Positions 1-7,597 of a stretch of DNA of 48,305 bases are shown piece after piece; position 1 is the first letter of the stretch; each line of letters begins with the position of its first letter. The notes below the pieces were generated by a model. That model was not told the DNA's origin. It saw nothing but the letters and a program-made list of their open reading frames with translations, and searched no databases. The stretch comes from Clostridiales bacterium (GTDB lineage Bacteria; Bacillota; Clostridia; Christensenellales; UBA1242): contig SVIA01000010.1 in assembly GCA_015055535.1 (NCBI GenBank), positions 1 through 48,305 of the forward strand, given 5' to 3'. Made by a program: the position numbers and the translations under genes.

Positions 1-185
1 GCTTCCGCTTCTTTTGATCCAGTGATTTTTCCTTGCACTGTTGCGTGAACGTCAGTGGCTTTGAATGATATACTTCCACCTAAATTGATTGTAGCTGTTG
101 GCGCTGCAAATACTCCCATAATTGTTAATCCTAGGATTAATAAAAATGCTGATACTGTGCTTGCCAATTTCATTTTTAAACTCAT
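1..185 (-). CDS. Secreted surface protein, 5' end only (runs off left edge)
   Basis: Only the first 61 codons are in the window. The start ATG at 185 follows a strong GGAGGT ribosome site by a few bases. The N-terminus is a classical Sec signal: basic MSLKMK, a hydrophobic stretch of roughly residues 7-24, and an Ala-rich cleavage region (VFAAPTA). After it comes a Gly/Thr-rich, probably beta-stranded start (INLGGSISFKATDVHATVQG). The product is therefore exported; whether it is anchored cannot be seen. A promoter and a leader of about 90 nt with inverted repeats lie upstream. Such short signal-peptide beta-sandwich proteins are common in gut Firmicutes, but I cannot assign a family. Confidence 0.75.
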   Translation of the reverse strand, partial: MSLKMKLASTVSAFLLILGLTIMGVFAAPTATINLGGSISFKATDVHATVQGKITGSKEAE

Positions 186-308
186 ATTTACCTCCTTTTG
201 TTTTGTAGGACAACTAAAAACCTACTTCTTTTGAGTTTAATAGGACATTGTCGTCTTAATTTCCTGTCCTTTCCTCTATAGTATAAACAATTTTTGTCGA
301 AAATACAA
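186..308 (-). promoter_or_regulatory. Promoter and hairpin-rich leader of the left-edge secreted protein
   Basis: On the minus strand a TTGTAT -35 and a TATACT -10 (plus positions 280-285) are separated by 17 bp. The leader of roughly 90 nt carries AGGACA/TGTCCT arms and a GTAGG/CCTAC hairpin before the GGAGGT ribosome site. No known riboswitch motif was recognised. Confidence 0.5.
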
Positions 309-388
309 ACGTTTTAGCTAAATTTATCAAAATTTTTATGTTTTTTTACTTTGCTTTCTTATCCGCTCTAATTTTTTTAATAAAAAAA

Positions 389-407
389 CCTAATCATTAA
401 GATTAGG
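389..407 (-). terminator. Rho-independent terminator of the coiled-coil gene, overlapping its stop
   Basis: Perfect 7-bp stem CCTAATC/GATTAGG with a 5-nt loop. Read on the minus strand it is followed by a run of T (plus 383-388). The stop codon at 403-405 lies inside the stem. Confidence 0.85.
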
Positions 408-1905
408 CTTGCCTTATACCTTCAACGCGGTAAACATATATATGATCGTGCGTTGTTCCGTTTTCTACGGTTATAACTTGCTCTGTAGAATTGTAATACC
501 ATTCTGCATAAGGAAGTACTTGAACTCTATTTTTTGCTGTAGGTACATACACACAAAAATTGTAAAACATTTTTGGTGAAGAGCAGTTTGAAATAACAAC
601 ACCTGTACGTAAGTTTTGTCTATTTATAAGATCCATTTCAACTTCTACGTCACCATTATTAGCGGTTGCGAAAATTCGTAACTTTGAGTATGGCGTCAAA
701 TCTACTTTAATAAATTTTCCGCCAAATATTCCGGAGGTAAAACCATAATTAATTGCCGCATCCTCACTTCGCATATCATAAATAAGGTCAGTCACAGTTG
801 AACTGCCACCACTGCTTCCAATTTGGCTTTTTAATGATTGAATTTCCGCCTGCAATGTTGCCAAAATTTCACTATTAGTGGTAAGTGTTGCTTCCATAGT
901 GGCAACTGAACTGGATAAAGATGTTGTTGTTTCATTTAATAAACTAATATCCGCCTGCGCATCTGCAATATCTTCATCTTGTCCAGCATCCGACTCTTCC
1001 AGTGCGGTTATTTTAGAAGAATTTCCTTCTGCCAATGTTTTAACATCTTCAATTTTAGATGTTTGTCCATCAAAAGAAGCTTGCAATGTTGCCAAACTAG
1101 TCGAATTGACTTCAACCGAAGCTTTAAGCGCAGTTTGCTCCGCCGTCAAATTTTCAATTTCTTCCCCTAATTTAACGTCAATATCCCCCAACTCACTCAT
1201 TCCCTCTTGAATTTCGCTAACATTTGTATTCAAACTTTCAATTGCAATATGGTTGGCAGAGATTAAACCAGAAATTGTCACATTTTCTTCTGTGAGTTGA
1301 TCAATTTTAACATCTTGCGCTTCATCACTTGCTATAAGAGAATCAATTTGTTGTTGAATTTCAGTAGTATTTCCACCTTCTAGCCCATCAACTTTTTGAT
1401 TAAGACTTTCAATCTGCCCTTCTAATACTGTTGTCCTATTTTCAAGATTAGATATATCTGTTTGATTTGCCTCAAGCGAATCAACTCTTTCGCCGACTGC
1501 GGTAATCTTGTCTTCTAATTCTTGTTGAATTAGGGTTATTTGATCAATTACTCCTACAATAGAACTAGATATAATTTCATCCATTCTCTTAAGTCTATCT
1601 ATTTCTATATTAATATCAGCAATATCGTTTTGAACTTCTTGAACCAACACCCCAATTTCTGCCAAATGCTGACCGAAATCACCCAAGCTATCATCATTTG
1701 CCTTAACTTCCACTTCAAGTGAATTTATTCCATTTTCCAGGCCTGTAACCTTATCTTCAAGCGTAACGATTCTGCCAATGACCGTGCTGTCAAGCTGTCC
1801 TCCAGTAAGAAGAGCAACTTCTTCCAATAACTCTTTTATGGTTTTATTTTTAAGAAACCATACTTCTTTTTTTAACTCTTCAAGTTCATGTAAAAACATT
1901 TTCAT
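403..1905 (-). CDS. 500-aa coiled-coil fibre-like protein with C-terminal globular head
   Basis: Residues 1 to about 362 are almost continuous heptad-type coiled coil rich in E, Q, L, I, S and T (repeated LEs, ISxLN, VxxLE patterns). A Gly/Ser linker (SSGGSS, about 365-370) joins this to a C-terminal domain of about 130 residues rich in aromatic and beta-forming residues. This is the architecture of a trimeric phage tail fibre or receptor-binding stalk, but no phage structural gene is nearby. There is no signal peptide or membrane segment. The ATG at 1905 has a GAGGTG ribosome site. It could be an exported surface fibre using an unknown route, a domesticated phage fibre, or an intracellular scaffold. 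Function is not assigned. Confidence 0.8.
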   Translation of the reverse strand: MKMFLHELEELKKEVWFLKNKTIKELLEEVALLTGGQLDSTVIGRIVTLEDKVTGLENGINSLEVEVKANDDSLGDFGQHLAEIGVLVQEVQNDIADINIEIDRLKRMDEIISSSIVGVIDQITLIQQELEDKITAVGERVDSLEANQTDISNLENRTTVLEGQIESLNQKVDGLEGGNTTEIQQQIDSLIASDEAQDVKIDQLTEENVTISGLISANHIAIESLNTNVSEIQEGMSELGDIDVKLGEEIENLTAEQTALKASVEVNSTSLATLQASFDGQTSKIEDVKTLAEGNSSKITALEESDAGQDEDIADAQADISLLNETTTSLSSSVATMEATLTTNSEILATLQAEIQSLKSQIGSSGGSSTVTDLIYDMRSEDAAINYGFTSGIFGGKFIKVDLTPYSKLRIFATANNGDVEVEMDLINRQNLRTGVVISNCSSPKMFYNFCVYVPTAKNRVQVLPYAEWYYNSTEQVITVENGTTHDHIYVYRVEGIRQA

Positions 1906-1996
1906 TTTCTCACCTCTGCCCTAGATTTTACACGACCTCAATCTTAAAAATCAATCTTGACTGACAAAAATTTTGATTTTTTATATAAACAAAAAA

Positions 1997-2012
1997 GACG
2001 TTTTAAAACGCC
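1997..2012. terminator. Bidirectional terminator after the lipoprotein gene
   Basis: An 8-bp near-perfect inverted repeat (GACGTTTT/AAAACGCC, one G-T pair) is flanked by A6 on the left and T5 on the right. It could terminate in either orientation; the minus-strand lipoprotein gene ends just beside it at 2027. Confidence 0.8.
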
Positions 2013-2026
2013 TTTTTATTTTCGAA

Positions 2027-3295
2027 TTATTTTTTAACAATTTCGGCACTGATATCGCCAGCACTAACAATAGTTATTGCACCCTCGTTATCTTTTGTGT
2101 AGATAACACCAACATAAGTTTCTACATCAATTTTTTTACTTAATGTATAGTAAGTGTTATGGACAGTTTCTTCAGGGTTATTTACAAGTAAATACTGTAC
2201 GCTATATATCAACTCGCCTGCTTGACCGTTGTAAGTTTTAGCAGTATTTAAATAAGATGTTGCTGATGCAAGCAATTCATCTACTACGTCATTTTCAACC
2301 AATTCATCAACCGCTGTTATTTCATTTAACATTTCTGATTTTGTCAAATAAGTGTATACTGGCACAAAATCACCATCTTCTTCATAATTAGACACAAACT
2401 CGCTTCTGCGTACTGCATAAGTTGCAATATCACTAGCAAAATCTATTTGAACATCATCTTCGCCTCTTTCAATGGTTGTGGTTGATAAATCACTGTCCAT
2501 TTTTTGCATATTTGCATCAAATAAAGTTTTATTATCTGCCGCTGGACTTACTACATTACTGCAGTGATATTGTTCAGATGAAACTTCTCCAGACATAACA
2601 AATTTTGATGATTCAATTGAATATGCTTGTTCTTCTCCAACAATGGCTTTTACTTCATCAAAACTTAAACCCTCACTGAAATTTTCATAGAATGAAGTTA
2701 CTTCGCTAAAATTTGTCATAGCAGAATAAACTCTGTTAGTCAAAAGCGTATCTGTTTTAAAATTATAATTTCCAAGAATAATATCAACAGACCAAACGCT
2801 TTCATTTAAAGGTTTAACCATTTTTGAAACAAGTTCTAAAGGGTTTCCATCTGAATCACATTTAATGTCCACTTCCATATTGTAATCATTATAGAAATAT
2901 AGACCGTTGATAACTAAATTACAATTATTGTTTTTAAAGTTTGATTTTACTGAAACATTATCTTTATAATAAACAACATCATTAGAGTAATCAATGTCGC
3001 CATTTTCTAATGCTTTTACTATATACTCATAAGCATAAATTCCTACACTGTGAAGTTGAAATTCACCAAGTGCAGATTCATTTAAACTGTCTGTCACTGC
3101 TGCGATTCTCATTTCCGCTTCAGCGGCTTCTTTAAAATCGTTTTGAACAGTTTGTTGAACTGCGTATGCTGCATTTGATGCGTTTGAAACACAATCAATC
3201 AATGTTAATTTTTTATCAGGCTGATTGCAACCAACAAAAGCACCTGCGGTTAATGCCATTGTCAATCCTAATGCGAAAGCTCCAATTTTTTTCAT
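2027..3295 (-). CDS. Lipoprotein, 422 aa, unknown function
   Basis: The N-terminus is a type II signal peptide with the lipobox AFVGC, so Cys23 should be lipidated and the mature protein attached to the outer face of the membrane. The remaining 400 residues are soluble, mixed alpha/beta and acidic, with no motif I recognise. The start ATG at 3295 follows a GGAGGT site, and an upstream promoter (TTGACA at plus 3343-3348, TATCAT at 3319-3324) is visible. It is monocistronic between its own promoter and terminator. It shares the minus-strand surface-protein block at the left end of the window. A substrate-binding or cell-surface scaffold role is possible but not shown. Confidence 0.85.
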   Translation of the reverse strand: MKKIGAFALGLTMALTAGAFVGCNQPDKKLTLIDCVSNASNAAYAVQQTVQNDFKEAAEAEMRIAAVTDSLNESALGEFQLHSVGIYAYEYIVKALENGDIDYSNDVVYYKDNVSVKSNFKNNNCNLVINGLYFYNDYNMEVDIKCDSDGNPLELVSKMVKPLNESVWSVDIILGNYNFKTDTLLTNRVYSAMTNFSEVTSFYENFSEGLSFDEVKAIVGEEQAYSIESSKFVMSGEVSSEQYHCSNVVSPAADNKTLFDANMQKMDSDLSTTTIERGEDDVQIDFASDIATYAVRRSEFVSNYEEDGDFVPVYTYLTKSEMLNEITAVDELVENDVVDELLASATSYLNTAKTYNGQAGELIYSVQYLLVNNPEETVHNTYYTLSKKIDVETYVGVIYTKDNEGAITIVSAGDISAEIVKK

Positions 3296-3318
3296 AAAAT
3301 TACCTCCAATACTTTATT

Positions 3319-3348
3319 ATGATAAATAAAAAAAACAAAATATGTCAA
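3319..3348 (-). promoter_or_regulatory. Promoter of the 422-aa lipoprotein gene
   Basis: Minus-strand TTGACA (plus 3343-3348) and TATCAT (plus 3319-3324) with an 18-bp spacer. Confidence 0.6.
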
Positions 3349-3488
3349 GCAATTTAACATCCTTTCAAAAAAAAACTCTAATAAATTTTAAAATATAAAA
3401 AATACTTGTAAATCAAATTATTTTTATGTATAATAATTAGGCAACATAAACCAATAGAAATATATTTTTAATTAAAAATAATTAAATT

Positions 3489-3572
3489 GCAGGAGTGGCG
3501 GAATGGCAGACGCGCAAGTTTCAGATGCTTGTGAGTAAAATCGTGTGGGTTCAAATCCCATCTCCTGCACCA
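3489..3572 (+). tRNA. tRNA-Leu (anticodon CAG)
   Basis: The acceptor stem GCAGGAG/CTCCTGC is perfect, and the 3' ACCA is encoded. The anticodon arm CAAGT/GCTTG has loop TTCAGAT, giving anticodon CAG. A long variable arm of class II type follows, then the T-arm GGGTTCAAATCCC. The tRNA stands alone with its own terminator. The remainder of 3296-3723 holds promoters but no further gene that I can see. Confidence 0.95.
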
Positions 3573-3580
3573 ATAAGAAA

Positions 3581-3602
3581 AACCGAACCAGGTGTTCGGT
3601 TT
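3581..3602 (+). terminator. Terminator after tRNA-Leu
   Basis: Eight-bp stem AACCGAAC/GTTCGGTT with a 5-nt loop, followed by TTATTTTTAT. Confidence 0.85.
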
Positions 3603-3708
3603 ATTTTTATAAACAGAGTCGTTTTTCACAATTTTTAAAACCATTAATTCTTCATAAGAGAGAATGGTAAAAAGATTTTTGTAATAAGTATGACTTTTAG
3701 AAAAAGTG

Positions 3709-3717
3709 TGATATAAT
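3709..3717 (+). promoter_or_regulatory. Extended -10 promoter directing a leaderless GNAT mRNA
   Basis: TGATATAAT, an extended -10 element, ends 6 nt before the ATG at 3724. The expected transcription start is therefore the A of the start codon, and no ribosome site precedes it. Confidence 0.6.
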
Positions 3718-3723
3718 TATGTT

Positions 3724-4209
3724 ATGGAAATTAGATTATTAACGAATGAAAACATTGATGAAATAAAAAATCTTTATGCAGATATAAGAAATAACACATA
3801 CACACTTTGGGATGAAAATTATCCAAGTGAAGAACTTATCAAATGGGATATTGAAAGAAAAGGTCTTTGGGGCGTATTTGACAATGAAACTTTAATTGCT
3901 ATAACTTTTATGGGCAAGCGATGCGAAGATGGTGAAGAGAATTTTACTTGGCAAGAAAAATTTAAAAAACGTGGAACTTTTGCAAGAATAGGAGTGTCGC
4001 CTAAATATCAAAAAAAGGGTATTGCAACTTATTTGGTAGATTTTGTTTTAAAAAAATTAAAATCACAAGGATATGATGGCGTCAGAATTTTGGTTGGGAC
4101 TCAAAACATAAATGCAATAAAGTTGTATTCAAAATTTAGGTTTATTAATTGCGGAAAAGTTGATAGATATGGGCACGAATATTATTTGCTTGAATTAAGA
4201 TTGAATTAA
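3724..4209 (+). CDS. GNAT-family N-acetyltransferase
   Basis: A 161-aa single-domain protein of normal GNAT length. The acetyl-CoA-binding motif A is seen as ARIGVSPKYQKKGIATYLV, with the pyrophosphate loop Q96-K-K-G-I-A101 (family consensus Q/R-x-x-G-x-G/A). The C-terminal beta strand and aromatic residues (NAIKLYSKFRFINCG) are typical. It would transfer an acetyl group from acetyl-CoA to an amine; the substrate cannot be predicted. There is no Shine-Dalgarno sequence, and the -10 element sits 6 nt upstream of ATG, which suggests a leaderless transcript. Confidence 0.9.
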   Translation: MEIRLLTNENIDEIKNLYADIRNNTYTLWDENYPSEELIKWDIERKGLWGVFDNETLIAITFMGKRCEDGEENFTWQEKFKKRGTFARIGVSPKYQKKGIATYLVDFVLKKLKSQGYDGVRILVGTQNINAIKLYSKFRFINCGKVDRYGHEYYLLELRLN

Positions 4210-4257
4210 TTCGCGACCTATATTATCAGCATTGTCAAATTTTTATTTTAACTACTT

Positions 4258-4779
4258 TTAATTTTTGTAACTTAAAACTTCACAATTTTTCAATTTATAT
4301 TTTTCGTTAAGATTGCCATCAGGTTCGCCCTCAAAATAGCACCTAACATAAAGGCAAACCCCAGCGTGAGTTACAACTAAAATATTTTTATCTTTATACA
4401 TTTTTAAAATTTCATCTAGAAAACTATTAATTCTTTCTTTGAAATTGTTTAACGGTTCAATACCAAATCTTGTATCATTTGGATTGTTAAAATCTGGAAA
4501 AACTTTTATTTCTTTTTTTAATTTTCCTTCAAGTTCCCCATTGAATCTTTCTATTAATCTGTCATCAATAATGATTTCTTGATCGCAAATTATTTTTGCA
4601 GTTTCTTTTGCTCTTTTAAGTGGACTTGAAAAAACTTTATCAAACTTAATACCACTTAATTTTTCTTTAACAGTTTGTGCTTGCTCTTTGCCTTCATTGT
4701 TTAGTTCAATATCTATATGTCCTTGGATTTTTCCAATCTTATTCCAGTCTGTTTGTCCGTGCCTAACAAAATAAATCAT
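4258..4779 (-). CDS. Histidine phosphatase / phosphoglycerate-mutase-like protein
   Basis: A 173-aa protein of the histidine phosphatase superfamily. The N-terminal catalytic motif is FVRHGQTDWN (R6, H7), with the second catalytic histidine H138 in VVTHAG and the acid segment around E82 (RFNGELEG). Members hydrolyse small phosphomonoesters; the length and motifs fit CobC/GpmB-like phosphatases rather than glycolytic mutase. The frame stays open 18 codons further upstream. I chose ATG 4779 because the family begins here and an AGAGGG ribosome site precedes it. A TATAAT lies about 22 bp upstream of that ATG on the minus strand (plus 4802-4807). Confidence 0.9.
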   Translation of the reverse strand: MIYFVRHGQTDWNKIGKIQGHIDIELNNEGKEQAQTVKEKLSGIKFDKVFSSPLKRAKETAKIICDQEIIIDDRLIERFNGELEGKLKKEIKVFPDFNNPNDTRFGIEPLNNFKERINSFLDEILKMYKDKNILVVTHAGVCLYVRCYFEGEPDGNLNEKYKLKNCEVLSYKN

Positions 4780-4928
4780 TTTATACCCTCTACTTAAAAC
4801 AATTATAACATAAATTTTAAAAATTTGTTGCAAATGTATATAAATTTACAAAAAATTTAATATTGGCAATTAACGATAATATCTCCAAACTGAAAAGTGA
4901 GCGACAACACAACATAAATGAAAATATT

Positions 4929-4957
4929 TGCTAAAAGTGAAATTGTGTGTTATACTA
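4929..4957 (+). promoter_or_regulatory. Promoter of the 136-aa gene
   Basis: TTGCTA (4929-4934) and TATACT (4952-4957) with a 17-bp spacer. Confidence 0.6.
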
Positions 4958-4975
4958 TACTTATAGGAGATATTT

Positions 4976-5386
4976 ATGGGAATTTTTGATATATTTAAAA
5001 AGAAAAAACAAATAAAAGAACGATATGAATTTAACTTTAATAAGTTCCCTGAATTATTAGAAGTTTACAAAGAATATCGAATTTTAGAGTTGAACGCAAC
5101 CAAATATAGTATGAATGATTCAGCAAATTCTACTAATAAGTATAAAAAAGCATCTGCAATAAGCAAACAATATGCAAACACTGTTCTGGCAAAAGCTATA
5201 TACAATATTTTTAACGAAATAAAACCAACATTACATAAAAGACGAGGAGAAGAAGGTTTTTATAAATGGGAAGAAGTTTTTGATAAACCATTTGACCAGT
5301 TAAATGAGAACCAGCTTAAGTGTCTTGTTGGATTAATATATAGAAAATTTGTTTATGAACTACCACAAGAATATTATAATAATTAA
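4976..5386 (+). CDS. Uncharacterised cytoplasmic protein, 136 aa
   Basis: The start ATG follows TAGGAGA, and a promoter and a terminator bracket the gene, so it is expressed alone. The product begins MGIFDIFKKKKQ, a short amphipathic and basic segment common in small Firmicute proteins. It continues as a mainly helical, charged chain with YKWEEVFDKPFDQLNENQ near the C-terminus. No signal peptide or membrane helix is seen. I do not recognise a family. Confidence 0.75.
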   Translation: MGIFDIFKKKKQIKERYEFNFNKFPELLEVYKEYRILELNATKYSMNDSANSTNKYKKASAISKQYANTVLAKAIYNIFNEIKPTLHKRRGEEGFYKWEEVFDKPFDQLNENQLKCLVGLIYRKFVYELPQEYYNN

Positions 5387-5396
5387 ACTATAAAAT

Positions 5397-5422
5397 AAAG
5401 CAAGAGAATTGTCTCTTGCTTT
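5397..5422 (+). terminator. Terminator after the 136-aa gene
   Basis: Eleven-bp perfect stem AAAGCAAGAGA/TCTCTTGCTTT with a 4-nt loop; the T-rich strand continues into TGTATTTTT. Confidence 0.85.
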
Positions 5423-5479
5423 TGTATTTTTATGGTATGTCATTTAATGGGTGCTGTTCATAAAATGTGGTTTTTTTAA

Positions 5480-5749
5480 TTAAAATAATTCTTTGAACGC
5501 TTTACCAACTTTAAATGCAGGAACTTTACAAGCTGCAACTTTAACTTTTTGTTTTGTTGCAGGATTGATACATTCTCTAGCAGGTTTAGATTTTAATTCA
5601 AAAGAACCAAAACCAACTAATTGTACTTTTTCTCCTTTTTTAAGTGTTTCTTCTACTGTTGCTAAAATAGCTTCATAAGCAGCTTGTGCTTGTTTACCAG
5701 TTAAATTTGCTTTTTCAGCAACGGCTTTTAAAAATTCAGTTTTGTTCAT
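5480..5749 (-). CDS. hup: DNA-binding protein HU
   Basis: An 89-aa HU/IHF-family protein of standard length. It starts MNKTEFLKAVAEKANLTGKQ and contains the family signature segment GFGSFELKSKPARECINP, in which a beta arm and the conserved proline insert into the DNA minor groove. HU dimers bend and compact the nucleoid. The frame could begin four codons earlier at 5761, but that ATG overlaps the GGAGGT ribosome site for ATG 5749, which is the natural start. The family arm usually reads RxGRNP; here the equivalent is ARECINP, so an Arg and a Gly are replaced, which is a divergent tip. Confidence 0.95.
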   Translation of the reverse strand: MNKTEFLKAVAEKANLTGKQAQAAYEAILATVEETLKKGEKVQLVGFGSFELKSKPARECINPATKQKVKVAACKVPAFKVGKAFKELF

Positions 5750-5855
5750 AAGAACCTCCATTAATTAATTTATATTGTAATTTTAGCATTTTTTATTATT
5801 ATTTCCAAATAAAATTAATATTTTATGAGATTTTTTTTATAATTTTGTCTATTTT

Positions 5856-6617
5856 TTAATCTTTTTTCTTAAAATATGGGCTTTTTTGTAGTTCGCTTAT
5901 AAATTCTTCTATTTTATTTTGTTCATTAAAACTATAGTAACCACTATTTGCTACAATGATGTGATCAATTAATTCTATACCAATTAAATTAAATGTTTTT
6001 AAAATTTCTTTTGTATTTTCAATATCAGAAAAGCTTGGCGTTGGGTCACCACTAGGATGATTATGCATTAGTATTGTTTTGTTGGTTTTATTTTCATTTA
6101 AAAACGAAAGAATTTCCATTGGATTTAGTTTTACTTGAGTATCTGTTCCGGTTGTTATAATTTTGCTTGATTTAACTTCAAAGTTAGAACTTAGTGCAAT
6201 TACAAGTAATGATTCTTGTGATAGGTCATTAATTTTAGTTTTAAAATAATTTACATAATCTTTCTTGGTTTGAATTTTTGTTTTAATACAATTTAACTTT
6301 TGATGATTATAATAATTAAAAATAGGAATAATTGAAGTTAAATGTTTAGCAGTTATATCTCCAACACCGTCGACTTTAATTAAATCTGAATAACTAGCTT
6401 CTAATACATTTTTAAAACTTCCAAATTTATCTATTAATTTATGTGCTAGTGGATTCATATCTTTTTGAGTATGACAATCAAATAATATATATTCTAAAAC
6501 TCTATGTTCACTGGTATTAAATCCATTTAAAAGAAGCTCTTCTCTTAGTCTTTGTCTATGATTTTTATGAATATTAACTTTTTTAATTTTTGCATTTTCA
6601 AGTTTTGTATTTTCCAT
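5856..6617 (-). CDS. radC: RadC-family JAB/MPN-domain protein
   Basis: A 253-aa protein. Residues about 76-98 form a helix-hairpin-helix (VDGVGDITAKHL), and the C-terminal half carries the JAMM metal-binding signature H185-N-H187-P-S-G-D with D198. Such proteins are annotated as DNA repair RadC, but their biochemical role is unsettled. They are often linked to genome maintenance or competence. The N-terminus has a basic extension (KNHRQRLREELLLNG) common in clostridial members. It is transcribed divergently from the degV-tex operon. Several JAMM proteins are proteases, so a peptidase role cannot be excluded. Confidence 0.92.
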   Translation of the reverse strand: MENTKLENAKIKKVNIHKNHRQRLREELLLNGFNTSEHRVLEYILFDCHTQKDMNPLAHKLIDKFGSFKNVLEASYSDLIKVDGVGDITAKHLTSIIPIFNYYNHQKLNCIKTKIQTKKDYVNYFKTKINDLSQESLLVIALSSNFEVKSSKIITTGTDTQVKLNPMEILSFLNENKTNKTILMHNHPSGDPTPSFSDIENTKEILKTFNLIGIELIDHIIVANSGYYSFNEQNKIEEFISELQKSPYFKKKD

Positions 6618-6680
6618 AATTAAATTATAGCTAATTTTTTGTCTTTTTGCAATTTTATCGCATAAATTTTGTTAATTTAT

Positions 6681-6709
6681 TTGACTTTTTGCAGGTTTTA
6701 TTTGATAAT
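6681..6709 (+). promoter_or_regulatory. Promoter of the degV-tex operon
   Basis: TTGACT (6681-6686) and GATAAT (6704-6709) with a 17-bp spacer. The ribosome site AAGGAGG follows at once. Confidence 0.6.
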
Positions 6710-6727
6710 TTTTAAGGAGGAAAGTTT

Positions 6728-7597
6728 ATGAGTATAAGAATAACATCAGATAGTTCTGTTGATTTGTCTAAAGAACTAATTGAAAAATATAATATAGAAA
6801 TTTTACCATTTAATATTTTAATGAATGATACTGAGTATTTAGATGGTATAAATATTAATAATCAAATGATTATAGAAAATTTTAAAAAAAATGGAACACT
6901 TCCTAAAACGAGTGCGGTAAGTGTAGAAAGATATAAAGAATTTTTTAGTGAACAAACAAAGAATGGAGATTATATAATTCATTTTTCAATCTCAAGCTTA
7001 ATGAGTTGCTCTTGTGATAATGCATATAGAGCAAAAAGTGAATTAAATGCAAATAATGTTGCAATAATAGATGGACAAAACTTATCGACAGGCACTGCTT
7101 TATTAATGTTATATGCAAATGATTTAATTGAAAAAGGAGAAGATTTTGATACAATAGTAAATAAAGTAAGAGCAAGAATAAATAATGTTCAATCATCATT
7201 TATTATAGATAAATTAAATTTCTTACATAAGGGCGGTAGATGTAGTTCTATTCAGCTTCTTGGAGCAAACATTTTTAATATTAAACCTTCTATTGAGGTT
7301 AAAGATGGTAAAATGGGCATGGCGAAAAAATATCGTGGGCCATTTATAAAGGTTTGTGAAAGTTATGTTAAAGATACATTAACTAAATTTAATAGACCAG
7401 ATTTAACTCGATGTTTTATAACTTATTCAACAATAAGTGAAGAGGTTTTAAATTTAGTTAAACAAACTTTAGAAGAAAATTCTAACTTTAAAGAAATTTT
7501 AATTACTCAAGCTGGAGCAACGGTAACTAGCCACTGTGGAGAAAATACTATAGGTATTTTGTATATAAATGATGGGGGAGAAAATGGACTTAACTAA
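6728..7597 (+). CDS. DegV-family fatty-acid-binding protein
   Basis: A 289-aa protein of the usual DegV length. The family N-terminus ITSDSSVDLSKE, the loop KTSAVSVERY (consensus TSQPS-like) and IDGQNLSTGTALL are present. DegV/FakB proteins bind a fatty acid and present it to the kinase FakA for phosphorylation in Firmicutes. No fakA is in this window, so the partner would be elsewhere. A strong AAGGAGG ribosome site precedes ATG. The 3' end overlaps the start of tex by 14 nt, which implies translational coupling. Confidence 0.93.
   Translation: MSIRITSDSSVDLSKELIEKYNIEILPFNILMNDTEYLDGININNQMIIENFKKNGTLPKTSAVSVERYKEFFSEQTKNGDYIIHFSISSLMSCSCDNAYRAKSELNANNVAIIDGQNLSTGTALLMLYANDLIEKGEDFDTIVNKVRARINNVQSSFIIDKLNFLHKGGRCSSIQLLGANIFNIKPSIEVKDGKMGMAKKYRGPFIKVCESYVKDTLTKFNRPDLTRCFITYSTISEEVLNLVKQTLEENSNFKEILITQAGATVTSHCGENTIGILYINDGGENGLN

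Noticed and set aside
878-1210. Plus-strand open frames inside the coiled-coil gene (878-1210, 979-1170, 1540-1722)
   Set aside because: They are shadows of the minus-strand coding frame with no ribosome sites.
403-3295. Prophage tail region
   Set aside because: Only one fibre-like gene; no capsid, tail-tube, portal, holin or lysin genes.
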